NCBI RefSeq assembly: GCF_040958695.1
Contig: NZ_CP162599.1
Coordinates: 1,956,001-2,020,000, forward strand
Source of the DNA: Ornithinibacillus sp. 4-3
GTDB taxonomy: Bacteria > Bacillota > Bacilli > Bacillales > Amphibacillaceae
Length of the DNA: 64,000 nucleotides
Reading direction: 5' to 3'
This document shows, piece after piece, positions 1 to 7,952 of the stretch. The notes below the pieces were generated by a model. It was not told the DNA's origin. It made no database searches and saw only the letters and a list, made by a program, of their open reading frames with translations. How positions within the stretch are numbered: the first letter of the stretch is position 1; the number at the start of each line of letters is the position of its first letter. The position numbers were made by a program, and so were the translations under genes.

Positions 1-410
1 CACCCGGCCCAATTTATAAACAAATTAAAGAAAATGATAAGATAGAGCTTGAAAATGGCAAAATCATTTATCGAAAAGATTTTATTGGCGAACCGAAAAA
101 AGGAAGAATTATTGTTTACATGGGTGATACACGGAGAACACACTTAAATCATGAACTAGTTAAAGATGCAGATATACTTATTCATGAAGCGACATTTGAG
201 AAGGATATGGAAGAATTAGCGAATAAATATTATCATACGACAACAGTTGAAGCAGCAAAACTTGCAAAAGAAAATCATGTAAAACAATTGATATTAACAC
301 ACATCTCTTCACGTTATCAAAAAGAAGATTATGCACAACTACTAGCAGAAGCCTGTGATATTTTCCCTAATACAATGATGGCCCATGATTTTAGTACTTT
401 TCATTGTTAA
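1..410 (+). CDS. rnz: Ribonuclease Z, C-terminal part (5' end outside window)
   Basis: Only the last 135 or so codons are present; the frame is open from base 3. RNase Z is a zinc-dependent endonuclease that removes 3' trailers from tRNA precursors. Visible family motifs are PGP at the very start, the GDTR motif at about base 123, the IHEATF stretch, a Thr/Ala-rich helix (TTVEAAKLAKEN), the metal-ligand region LTHISSRY and the closing AHDF segment, in the order expected for the metallo-beta-lactamase/ELAC fold. The gene runs convergently to the polymerase gene that follows, as rnz lies near yqjH in Bacillus. The product is secure; only the truncation limits what can be said. Confidence 0.92.
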   Translation, partial: PGPIYKQIKENDKIELENGKIIYRKDFIGEPKKGRIIVYMGDTRRTHLNHELVKDADILIHEATFEKDMEELANKYYHTTTVEAAKLAKENHVKQLILTHISSRYQKEDYAQLLAEACDIFPNTMMAHDFSTFHC

Positions 411-468
411 ACAATTTTAACTAAACATAAAAAGATGATTACTAAAATATATTGGAAATTCCATTCCA

Positions 469-1719
469 CTACGATTTCATGTAATCATCTAAATAATCTT
501 TTTGAAAGCTAGTTGTAAAATTGGCTTTCTTTTTTTCTTCTGGAAGAAATGAAACAGTAGGCTTGCCATACTTTTCATTTAATTTATTTACCGTATTCTG
601 TAAATTTGCCCGCTTCTCTTCCTCTTCAAATGTAAAAATATCTAATTGCTGTGCAATACTCTCTTTTTCAGCAATATCCTGCATAGTTACACCTAATAAC
701 CGAACTGCTCCCCCATTCCAATGCTGCTGGAATAAATCCCATGCTACTTTAAAAATATCGGAATGATTATCCGTATAGCTAGAGAGTTTTTTACTTCTTG
801 TAATGGTAATCCAATCATCATAACGAACCATAATTTGTATCGTAATACCTAACATATTTTTACGTTTTAATCTTTGCTCAACATTTTGAGCAAGCTGTAA
901 TAATAGACCATGTATCTGATGCTCATCAGTCACATCAGCAGGTAAGGTTTTCGAATTACCAATACTTTTACGATCATGTATAGATTCTGGATCTACTTCA
1001 CGTGAATCAATTCCATTTGCTCTATCCTTTAATCGCTGACCATTTACTCCTAATAAGCGGGTTAATTCATATTCATTATGCTCAGCTAAATCCTTAATCG
1101 TATGAACCCCAATTTGTTTTAATTTTTCAGCCGTTTTCTCTCCAACTCCATACATTTCATTTACTGACAAAGTCCATAGTGTATGATGGAGCTCTCTCTT
1201 CCTTAATACTGTAATTCCCATCGGCTTCTTCATATCAGACGCCATTTTAGCTAAAAATTTGTTCGGCGCGATTCCAATACTACATGGTAAATCTAGTTTT
1301 TCCAAAATACGATTTTGAACAAACTCTGCTATCTCTATAGGTGTTCCTCTATTTTCTACATTTGTAATATCCATATAGCCCTCATCAATGGATATTGGCT
1401 CAATAATTGGTGTTATTTCAGATAAAATTTGGAACATCGCCTTTGAAGCTTCCCGATATCGATCAAAATTAGGCCGTAAAATAATTAATTCTGGACAACA
1501 TTTTTTCGCTTGCCATATTGGCATCGTTGTTTTAACACCTTTAGATCGAGCCTCATAGCTACTTGTAATGATTATTCCTTTTCTTTCCTCAGGATTTCCA
1601 GCAATAGCAATTGCTTTTCCTTTTAATTCTGGCTGATAAGACATTTCAACAGATGCATAGAAACAGTTCATATCAATATGAAAAATAATTCTTCGCTTTT
1701 TCGATTGGAAGGTTAACAA
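469..1719 (-). CDS. dinB: Y-family DNA polymerase IV (YqjH/PolY1 type)
   Basis: Translesion polymerase that copies damaged templates with low fidelity. Catalytic acidic residues are visible in HIDMN near the N terminus and in the SIDEGYMD motif about 90 residues later; a Tyr fills the steric-gate position after CF. The C-terminal half holds the GVGEKTAEKL helix-hairpin-helix and the little-finger domain, ending with a QLDIF motif that resembles a beta-clamp binding site. I start at TTG 1719 (about 416 codons) because AAGTAGGTGAT, nearly a full anti-16S match, lies 7 bases upstream; a longer TTG start at 1746 has no good ribosome site and would cover the LexA-type box. Length matches B. subtilis YqjH (about 414 residues). 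Confidence 0.93.
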   Translation of the reverse strand: MLTFQSKKRRIIFHIDMNCFYASVEMSYQPELKGKAIAIAGNPEERKGIIITSSYEARSKGVKTTMPIWQAKKCCPELIILRPNFDRYREASKAMFQILSEITPIIEPISIDEGYMDITNVENRGTPIEIAEFVQNRILEKLDLPCSIGIAPNKFLAKMASDMKKPMGITVLRKRELHHTLWTLSVNEMYGVGEKTAEKLKQIGVHTIKDLAEHNEYELTRLLGVNGQRLKDRANGIDSREVDPESIHDRKSIGNSKTLPADVTDEHQIHGLLLQLAQNVEQRLKRKNMLGITIQIMVRYDDWITITRSKKLSSYTDNHSDIFKVAWDLFQQHWNGGAVRLLGVTMQDIAEKESIAQQLDIFTFEEEEKRANLQNTVNKLNEKYGKPTVSFLPEEKKKANFTTSFQKDYLDDYMKS

Positions 1720-1746
1720 ATCATCACCTACTTCATCATGTATCAA

Positions 1747-1760
1747 AGAACATTTGTTCT
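1747..1760. promoter_or_regulatory. LexA/DinR-type SOS box of the polymerase gene
   Basis: AGAACATTTGTTCT is an inverted repeat with the GAAC-N4-GTTC core of the Gram-positive LexA (DinR) operator. It begins 8 bases downstream of the polymerase gene's -10 element, so it covers the transcription start, a standard repressor position. It lies between that promoter and TTG 1719. The site is seen in the sequence; SOS control is inferred. Confidence 0.75.
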
Positions 1761-1768
1761 CTACCTAT

Positions 1769-1777
1769 AGTATAACA
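1769..1777 (-). promoter_or_regulatory. Extended -10 promoter of the polymerase gene
   Basis: On the minus strand TGTTATACT forms an extended -10 (TG-N-TATACT) in the short gap after the upstream peptidase gene. No strong -35 is seen. Its position just before the LexA-type box supports separate transcription of the polymerase gene. Confidence 0.55.
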
Positions 1778-1789
1778 TATTTTAATGGA

Positions 1790-2875
1790 TCAATTATCTT
1801 CATTTGCATGACATTGAATGATTTGTAAGATCAATTTTGTTAATTGAAATAAATCATCAATGGATATCGACTCTTGTTTCGTATGAATATTTTTATAGCC
1901 TACTGCGATATTAGCCACATCTAAACCATAACTAGCTAAAATATTTGTATCACTACCACTTCGATTAACTATTGATTTATAAGGGATCTTTTGTTGCTTT
2001 GTCGCTTGTTTAAACAAGGAAATCAATTGATCATTCTTCTTCATGATATGACTTGGGTTTACTAATTCAAAAATTAGCTGAGGATGACATATAGATAATT
2101 TATTTTTGATATAATCCTGTAATTGCAAATGAAATAGTCTGATCTCATCTTGATCGAAAGTTGTTAATAATAATTTTATTTCATTTTTCTTTGTATTTTC
2201 AACAGTTCCAAACTGCACCATTGATAAATCACTACTTGAATCGGCACATACTTGATTATATAAATTACGAATTTCTTTATATATATCAATCATCGAAAAA
2301 TGAGAATCCGATGAATCAAACAATAATTTAATTGCACATTGTGCAGCTGATGCTACTTCAATACTTCCAACACTTCCTTCACTATCAAGAACATAACCAA
2401 AATTACTTTGTAGATCCTTTGACTGTAAGGCTTTTGAACCTAAAAAGCCTGATTCTTCTCCAACTGTAAATAATAATTCAATATTGCCAAACTCTATTTT
2501 TTCTTCCTGTAAAATATGAATTACTTCAACTAGAGCAGCGATTGCAGCCTTATCATCTGCTCCTAAAATTGTTGTTCCATCTGACTTTATTTCACTGTTA
2601 CAAATAATTGGATGAATAGCTGTACCAGGTGTAACTGTATCCATATGTGCACAAAATAAGAGACTTGGAATATTTGATTTAGTTCCAGGTAGCCGGCAAA
2701 TCACATTGCCTGTTTCTAGTTTTGTGATGTTGGTACTATCATCCTCTATTACTTCACAGCCTAGTTCTGACATATGATGTTTTAATTTATTCGCAAAATA
2801 CTTCTCCTGTTTTGTCTCAGAGCTGGTTTGCACAAAATCTATAAAATAATTGATTAATCTCTCTTTATTTATCAT
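1790..2875 (-). CDS. M20-family peptidase, PepT/YqjE-like
   Basis: Zinc-dependent exopeptidase of the tripeptidase T-like group. Metal-site motifs are all present in order: AHMDTVTPG, GADDKAA, the Glu pair of VGEESGF, the Asp of LDSEG and a C-terminal NIHTKQES histidine. The lid/dimerisation domain is unusual: the normal GKTAHAG motif is replaced by a poorly matching SDSHFSM segment and the following region is strongly diverged. Start is ATG 2873-2875, with GGAGAG 7 bases upstream; a TTG five codons earlier lies inside that ribosome site. It stands between the Prli42-like gene and the polymerase, the same neighbourhood as yqjE. Substrate is not known. Confidence 0.82.
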   Translation of the reverse strand: MINKERLINYFIDFVQTSSETKQEKYFANKLKHHMSELGCEVIEDDSTNITKLETGNVICRLPGTKSNIPSLLFCAHMDTVTPGTAIHPIICNSEIKSDGTTILGADDKAAIAALVEVIHILQEEKIEFGNIELLFTVGEESGFLGSKALQSKDLQSNFGYVLDSEGSVGSIEVASAAQCAIKLLFDSSDSHFSMIDIYKEIRNLYNQVCADSSSDLSMVQFGTVENTKKNEIKLLLTTFDQDEIRLFHLQLQDYIKNKLSICHPQLIFELVNPSHIMKKNDQLISLFKQATKQQKIPYKSIVNRSGSDTNILASYGLDVANIAVGYKNIHTKQESISIDDLFQLTKLILQIIQCHANEDN

Positions 2876-2977
2876 ACTTTTTCTCTCCAATTAAATAAAA
2901 ATCATGAAAACCCTTGTTGAAACTATGTTTTAAAGATAAAATATGTAGTAAGTAGATTCGGGTAAGGGGGCTTAAAT

Positions 2978-3115
2978 ATGGCTAAACATCAAACACAACA
3001 AAATCGACCAAGAAAAAAATCAAAACGCGAAAAAAGAGTTAAATTTATTGTATACCTAATGGTAATTGCAATGCTACTATCTGTCTTCACAGCAGGCCTT
3101 GCAATATTTATATAA
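2978..3115 (+). CDS. Prli42-like 45-residue membrane peptide (DUF4044 type)
   Basis: This short ORF starts at ATG after a strong AAGGGGG ribosome site and encodes 45 residues. A very basic N-terminal half (RPRKKSKREKRVKF) is followed by one hydrophobic helix (about residues 24-45) that ends the protein. This layout matches the DUF4044/Prli42 family, whose Listeria member anchors the stressosome to the membrane. Transcription is divergent from the peptidase gene, and a terminator follows 100 bases later. The family call rests on pattern and size, since such short peptides carry little sequence signal. Confidence 0.65.
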   Translation: MAKHQTQQNRPRKKSKREKRVKFIVYLMVIAMLLSVFTAGLAIFI

Positions 3116-3216
3116 CAATAACCAAGAATGTTTTTGTTCATGGCACCTAGAGTTGGACATTCATGTCCATGCTATATGTTTACTAATATATTTACAAATT
3201 TCCATTATAGCACTTC

Positions 3217-3259
3217 AAACGTCATTTGAACGGTATTTACCGACAGATGACGTTTTTTT
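3217..3259 (+). terminator. Rho-independent terminator after the Prli42-like gene
   Basis: AAACGTCAT pairs with ATGACGTTT, with a small inner CGGT/ACCG pairing, and a run of T follows on the plus strand. It closes the short Prli42-like transcription unit. Confidence 0.75.
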
Positions 3260-3264
3260 ATAGT

Positions 3265-3598
3265 ATGATTAATGATCTTCCATCAAACAAAATCAAAAGA
3301 AGCATTTTCCTTTACATAAAGAATGTGAAAAAAGTAAAGGGATGGATGGACAACAATTTTTTACATGGGATAGACGTTATTTTTTATGAGAAGTTGATAC
3401 ATGATAAAAACGGAGAAACCGTCATTGTATTTTGATGTGGAATTTATGAAGGAATAGATTCAAGACGCATAAACAGTTTTGAAGTGGAAAATGAACTATA
3501 CTATCATGAAACGCTATAGTCAAAGTAAAGGACAAGGCGTCGCTAAAATTCATTATCGAACTAAGCTGGATAATCAAGTTGCCTACAAAGAAAGCTAG
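3265..3598 (+). pseudogene. Broken, unrecognised coding remnant
   Basis: Protein-like sequence continues across different plus-strand frames. One frame reads from ATG 3265 to a stop at 3435 (ending GETVIVF); plausible continuation follows past that stop (GIDSRRINSFEVENELYYHETL) and then in a second frame from ATG 3506 to 3598 (KGQGVAKIHYRTKLDNQVAYKES). Joined, these read like one acidic/aromatic soluble domain of about 100 residues broken by at least two changes. No ribosome site is evident before 3265 and I do not recognise the family. It may instead be chance open frame. Confidence 0.35.
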
Positions 3599-3667
3599 GC
3601 TTGTTGTTAAGCGACGCACTGCTAGATCCTGTGATGAAGATGCCTGAGAAATTAATCTCCTTTAGCT

Positions 3668-4591
3668 TCAATCTCTCGCTTTGAATTCTTTCGGTATTTT
3701 GATCGGTGCCTTTGGAACTGAGCGGGAATCGTAATTAATGACATCAGATGAATGAAGGGTGACCACAATCATCCCCCCATACCGCTTTGAACGAATCAGA
3801 ATCGGTTGGTTATATTTATTTTGAAAACGAAAATCTGGCCCATGCCAGCTCACCGTCGCATCACGTCCAGGGGGTACATACTCCACGCGTCGGCTATGCA
3901 TATAGCGCTCGACGATCTCGAGTCCCGCACCATCAACAGCGTTAAACAATGTTGATGACACTTGACAGATTCCACCACCAACTCCTTCTGATAATTCTCC
4001 CCTCACAATAACAGGAGCAGGTCTATATCCCCTCTCTACTGTCCGTTCCCCCACTACTTCGTTAAATGAAAATATCTCATTAGGAAAGATTACATAGTTG
4101 TCTAGGGCTTCTGCAGAAAGTTGAATATTGTGAGTGCGATTTTGATTATTCACATTAAAATAAGTGGCATACTGACCAATTTCTTGCACCCGAATATCGG
4201 CAAGTAATTCACTGTCCACCTTTGGATAAATATCCAACACTGGTACTTCAAAAGTGGCAGATCTACCTCCTACAAAATAAGTATAAAACTGATTTTGAAA
4301 TTCTTTTTTGTGCAATCTATACCCTAATTGTCCTGGATTGATCTCTCCTTGTTCATTAATGGTAGCATTTACAGGTTCAGTATAAATTTGTTGATCAAGT
4401 TCTTCAGCAAATTGATTAAACTTGTCCATATCTATCATTGGGATTCCAGGGAGAGGTAAAAAGAAGTTTTCACGATCAACTGTAGCAATTGTTTCTCCTT
4501 GATGAGTAATGGTTAAACGATCAGATATCTCAATAGATTGGGCAGCGGGCAACACTAATACAACAAGACAAGTGATTAAAAATTGCTTCAT
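3668..4591 (-). CDS. Secreted VanW-domain protein
   Basis: The first 20 residues form a signal peptide or N-terminal anchor. Residues about 70-115 (NPGQLGYRLHKKEF) resemble the putative peptidoglycan-binding domain often paired with VanW. The VanW core follows, with FSFNEVVGERTVERGY, the GVGGGICQVSSTLFNA motif and HSRRVEYVPPGRDAT. VanW proteins are thought to act at the cell wall; their reaction is unknown. A GGGAGG ribosome site precedes ATG 4589-4591 by 10 bases. Base composition in the middle of the gene is visibly richer in GC than the flanks, which may mean transfer. It stands alone, with no van resistance genes around it. Confidence 0.85.
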   Translation of the reverse strand: MKQFLITCLVVLVLPAAQSIEISDRLTITHQGETIATVDRENFFLPLPGIPMIDMDKFNQFAEELDQQIYTEPVNATINEQGEINPGQLGYRLHKKEFQNQFYTYFVGGRSATFEVPVLDIYPKVDSELLADIRVQEIGQYATYFNVNNQNRTHNIQLSAEALDNYVIFPNEIFSFNEVVGERTVERGYRPAPVIVRGELSEGVGGGICQVSSTLFNAVDGAGLEIVERYMHSRRVEYVPPGRDATVSWHGPDFRFQNKYNQPILIRSKRYGGMIVVTLHSSDVINYDSRSVPKAPIKIPKEFKARD

Positions 4592-4792
4592 AAAGTGGCA
4601 TACCTCCCATTATAAGTATGAGCAAGAGGAAAGAGATTTATGTACATGATAACGATAGGTTTGAATTCCTGCTCGTTAACGTACTCAGATTTTTTAACAC
4701 AACCAAAACTTTGGACCTCAGCAATGCATGAAATCATTTTATTTTAATATTTAGAATGATTACTGCGCATCATAATATTTACATATAATCGG

Positions 4793-5056
4793 GTGATTAT
4801 AATACTTGTTGGATTTCTATTAGGAGCGTTGGAAATTATCTTAATAAAAAAATTCGGGGTGAACTTATGGGTATTACCTATAATTATCTGGATAATCTCC
4901 GCAGGTCTTGCCTTAACAGTAAGTGCCACATTAGGAGCTTTACCATCTTTAATTCTACTTGTCATCGTTCTTATCTTTTACATTAATGACTACTTTCATA
5001 AATTTAAATACCGAAACAATGCTGATAAAAAAATGAAAATAAAAGAGTTAAAATAA
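4793..5056 (+). CDS. Small multi-spanning membrane protein, possibly DUF2198/CsbA-like and 5'-truncated
   Basis: The frame opens at GTG 4793 and encodes 87 residues: three hydrophobic helices and a charged tail (YRNNADKKMKIKELK). No ribosome site precedes the GTG. The frame stays open back to a stop at 4757 and the extra codons read IIFTYNRV, which resembles the RVTYNR motif near the start of CsbA/DUF2198 proteins. This suggests that a 5' portion has been lost or that a non-standard start is used. Homology is tentative; the gene may be non-functional. Confidence 0.45.
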   Translation: MIIILVGFLLGALEIILIKKFGVNLWVLPIIIWIISAGLALTVSATLGALPSLILLVIVLIFYINDYFHKFKYRNNADKKMKIKELK

Positions 5057-5132
5057 GGGATTGTATTAACATCCCATACGGAAAATGAAAAAACTATAAA
5101 TAAGGGATTTCCGCTTTATTTAACTAACCATA

Positions 5133-5170
5133 AAAAACGAGGTATTCCAAAATTTGGATACCTCGTTTTT
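5133..5170 (-). terminator. Terminator after brxB
   Basis: AAAAACGAGGTAT pairs with ATACCTCGTTTTT around a short loop, with A/T runs on both sides. It directly follows the brxB stop codon and could also stop the convergent membrane-protein transcript. Confidence 0.8.
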
Positions 5171-5172
5171 GC

Positions 5173-5604
5173 TTATATTTCTTCGCAATATTCATCAAAT
5201 AACTGCTGTAATTTACCTACTACATCTACTGCACTGAAGCCTTCAATTTCATGACGTCCTAGCATTGCTTGGAATTTACCATCTTTTAATAATGCGAAAG
5301 ATGGAGATGAAGGTGGCTCACCATCGAAGTAAGTTCGAGCCTGTTCTGTAGCTTCACGGTCTTGTCCAGCAAACACCGTTACTAAATGATCAGGTCTTTT
5401 ATCATAATGAATCGCATAACTAGCTGCTGGACGTGCAATTCCACCAGCACAGCCACAAATAGAGTTAATCATTACTAATGATGTACCTTCTCTAGCAAAA
5501 GCTTGATCCACTTCTTCAGGTGTTGTTAATTCTTCATATCCTGCTTCTCTCATATCTCCACGAGCCACGTTTACAACGTCTCTCATAAAAGTTTCATATT
5601 CCAA
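5173..5604 (-). CDS. brxB: Bacilliredoxin BrxB (YqiW family)
   Basis: Thiol-disulfide exchange protein that removes bacillithiol from S-bacillithiolated proteins. The CGC active-site motif sits at residues 50-52 within [11 protein letters not shown], followed by the family segments [14 protein letters not shown] and [15 protein letters not shown] start at TTG 5604 (143 residues), with AAGGAG 9 bases upstream and an N terminus ([11 protein letters not shown]) that aligns with B. subtilis YqiW; the TTG ten codons earlier would include that ribosome site. It follows the bkd cluster as in B. subtilis but has its own gap and terminator. Confidence 0.9.
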   Translation of the reverse strand: MEYETFMRDVVNVARGDMREAGYEELTTPEEVDQAFAREGTSLVMINSICGCAGGIARPAASYAIHYDKRPDHLVTVFAGQDREATEQARTYFDGEPPSSPSFALLKDGKFQAMLGRHEIEGFSAVDVVGKLQQLFDEYCEEI

Positions 5605-5696
5605 AAGGTTCCACTCCTTTTTACTATATTTCAATGATTCTGTATTAGCTTAACAATTTTAAATAATAATATCAATTAATTGAGAACATAAATCCA

Positions 5697-6932
5697 TTAA
5701 TAAATAGGAAGAGTATCTTCGTTCATATTCTCCAAAATGCCTTTTAACTTAGACATAAATTGACCACAAACTAGTCCATCTAAAATACGATGGTCTAAGG
5801 ATAAACATAAATTCACCATATCTCTAGCTGCAAACATATTATTAATAATTACTGGTCGTTTTACAATAGATTCCACTTGCAGAATTGCTGCTTGAGGATG
5901 ATTAATAATTCCCATTGAGTGGATTGATCCAAATGAGCCTGTATTATTCACAGTGAAGGTACCTCCAGCCATATCATCTGCTGTTAGCCTTCCTTCACGT
6001 ACCTTTGTAGCTAGATCATGAATGTCTTTGGCAATTCCCATAACACTTTTTTCTGCTGCATTTTTAATAACAGGTACAAATAATTCATTTTCTTTTGCTA
6101 CTGCAATGGATATATTGATAGCATCATGCTGAATAATTTTATCCCCTGCCCAAGTAGAATTAAGCAATGGCACTTCTTTTATTGCTTGAGCTACGGCTTT
6201 TACAAAAAATGCAAAATAAGTGATATTATACCCTTCTTTTTGCTTGAAGTTTGTTTTTATTCTCTCTCTGTACTCTACTAAATCAGTTACATCAACTTCT
6301 ACAGTCATCCATGCATGAGGAATCTCTGTCACAGAATGAACCATATTCTGTGCAATTACTTTTCTTATATTCGTAACCGGAATTTCTTTTCGAACACCAC
6401 CTGTATAAGGAGTAGGCTTAATTTCTTGTTGTTTTTGTGGTGAAGGTGTTCTTTTCACTGTTTCTACCTTTTTACCAGATGCAATCATTTGTTCAATATC
6501 TTTTCGAGTAATTCTTCCACCTCTACCCGAGCCAGATAATTGAGTTAAATCAATTTGATGCTCTTGAGCCATCTTTAAAACCGCCGGTGAATAACGATTT
6601 TTCATTGATTGGTCATTAGATACAGGAGTTTCTTCCCACTTCTCCTCAGGTGTTTCTGCTTTTTCTACAGCTACACTTGGTTCTTTACCATCAGCTATTT
6701 CAATATGACAAATAACTTCTCCAATAGAAACGGTATCGCCTTCTTGAATAACTAATTCCGTAATTGTTCCAGTAAATGATGAAGGAACCTCCGCATTTAC
6801 TTTATCTGTCATGACATCTGCAATTGGATCATATTTATTTACTTGATCTCCAACTTTGATATGCCAGCTATTTAATGTACCCTCTGTTACACTTTCTCCT
6901 AGCTGTGGCATAACAATTTTTTCAATGGCCAT
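5697..6932 (-). CDS. bkdB: Branched-chain 2-oxoacid dehydrogenase E2 (dihydrolipoamide acyltransferase)
   Basis: Core subunit that moves branched acyl groups from E1 to CoA. Residues 1-78 are a lipoyl domain with the lipoylated lysine at K44 (MTDKVNAEV). A linker follows, then a peripheral subunit-binding domain near 112-150 (RYSPAVLKMAQEH ... GRGGRITRKDIE) and the catalytic domain with the DHRILDG motif near the C terminus. A ribosome site (GGGAG) lies 8 bases before ATG. It is the last gene of the lpdV-bkdAA-bkdAB-bkdB cluster, 19 bases after bkdAB. There is only one lipoyl domain, as in Bacillus BkdB. Confidence 0.95.
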   Translation of the reverse strand: MAIEKIVMPQLGESVTEGTLNSWHIKVGDQVNKYDPIADVMTDKVNAEVPSSFTGTITELVIQEGDTVSIGEVICHIEIADGKEPSVAVEKAETPEEKWEETPVSNDQSMKNRYSPAVLKMAQEHQIDLTQLSGSGRGGRITRKDIEQMIASGKKVETVKRTPSPQKQQEIKPTPYTGGVRKEIPVTNIRKVIAQNMVHSVTEIPHAWMTVEVDVTDLVEYRERIKTNFKQKEGYNITYFAFFVKAVAQAIKEVPLLNSTWAGDKIIQHDAINISIAVAKENELFVPVIKNAAEKSVMGIAKDIHDLATKVREGRLTADDMAGGTFTVNNTGSFGSIHSMGIINHPQAAILQVESIVKRPVIINNMFAARDMVNLCLSLDHRILDGLVCGQFMSKLKGILENMNEDTLPIY

Positions 6933-6951
6933 GTCTATTTCTCCCTTCCAG

Positions 6952-7935
6952 TTAGAACTCAGCTAAATCTCTTATTTCTTCCTCAATTTGATCTGCACTT
7001 ATTAGGAAAAACTTCTCTAACGTTGGAGCATATGGCATTGCTGGTACATCTGGAGCAGCAAGTCTACGGACAGGAGCGTCTAAGTCAAATAAACAGTGCT
7101 CGGCAATAATTGCGGCAACTTCACTAATGACACTACCTTCTTTATTATCCTCCGTAATCAAAAGAACTTTTCCTGTTTTCTTCGCTGCTTCTATAATCGC
7201 TTCTTGATCTAATGGATATACAGTTCTTAGATCAACAATATGAACGTCAATTCCTTCTTCAGCTAGCTTATCAGCAGCTTGTAATGCAAAATGAACCATC
7301 AATCCATAGGTAATGATTGTAAGATCCGAGCCTTCACGCTTGACCGCTGCTTTTCCAATAGGTAGAACATAATCTTCCTCAGGCACTTCCTCTTTTAAAA
7401 GACGGTATGCTCGCTTATGTTCGAAAAATAATACAGGGTCATTATCACGAATAGCGGCTTTTAACAATCCTTTGGCGTCATATGGTGATGAAGGCATAAC
7501 AATTTTTAAACCTGGTTGATTAGCGAATACAGCTTCAACTGATTGTGAATGATATAAAGCACCGTGCACACCACCACCGTAAGGAGCACGAATCGTTAAT
7601 GGACATGACCAATCATTATTTGTACGATATCTAATTTTAGCTGCTTCTGAGATAATTTGATTAACAGCTGGGAAAATAAAATCTGCAAATTGCATCTCTG
7701 CAATAGGACGTGCTCCATACATTGCAGCACCAATACTAACCCCAGCAATTGCTGACTCGGCAAGTGGAGCATCTATTACTCGATCTTCACCAAACTCATC
7801 ATATAAGCCTACTGTTGCTTTAAAAACTCCACCCTTTTTCCCAACATCTTCACCAACAATAAATACCTTCTCATCTCTTTGCATTTCTTCTCTCATTGCT
7901 GTTGTGATTGCTTGAATATAGTTCATCATTGCCAT
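6952..7935 (-). CDS. bkdAB: Branched-chain 2-oxoacid dehydrogenase E1 beta subunit
   Basis: Pairs with the alpha subunit to form the thiamine-diphosphate enzyme that decarboxylates 2-oxoacids from Leu, Ile and Val. The pyrimidine-binding half (FIVGEDVGKKGGVFKATVGL, ESAIAGVSIGAA) and the transketolase C-terminal domain (DLTIITYGLMVHFALQAA) are both visible. Length, 327 residues, is normal. GGAGG lies 8 bases before ATG. Only 17 bases separate it from bkdAA, which implies co-transcription. Confidence 0.95.
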   Translation of the reverse strand: MAMMNYIQAITTAMREEMQRDEKVFIVGEDVGKKGGVFKATVGLYDEFGEDRVIDAPLAESAIAGVSIGAAMYGARPIAEMQFADFIFPAVNQIISEAAKIRYRTNNDWSCPLTIRAPYGGGVHGALYHSQSVEAVFANQPGLKIVMPSSPYDAKGLLKAAIRDNDPVLFFEHKRAYRLLKEEVPEEDYVLPIGKAAVKREGSDLTIITYGLMVHFALQAADKLAEEGIDVHIVDLRTVYPLDQEAIIEAAKKTGKVLLITEDNKEGSVISEVAAIIAEHCLFDLDAPVRRLAAPDVPAMPYAPTLEKFFLISADQIEEEIRDLAEF

Positions 7936-7952
7936 AGCGATTACCTCCCTTC

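Noticed and set aside
3422..3619. 65-codon ORF on the minus strand opposite the broken gene
   Set aside because: No ribosome site, odd hydrophobic composition, and it mirrors protein-like sequence on the other strand.
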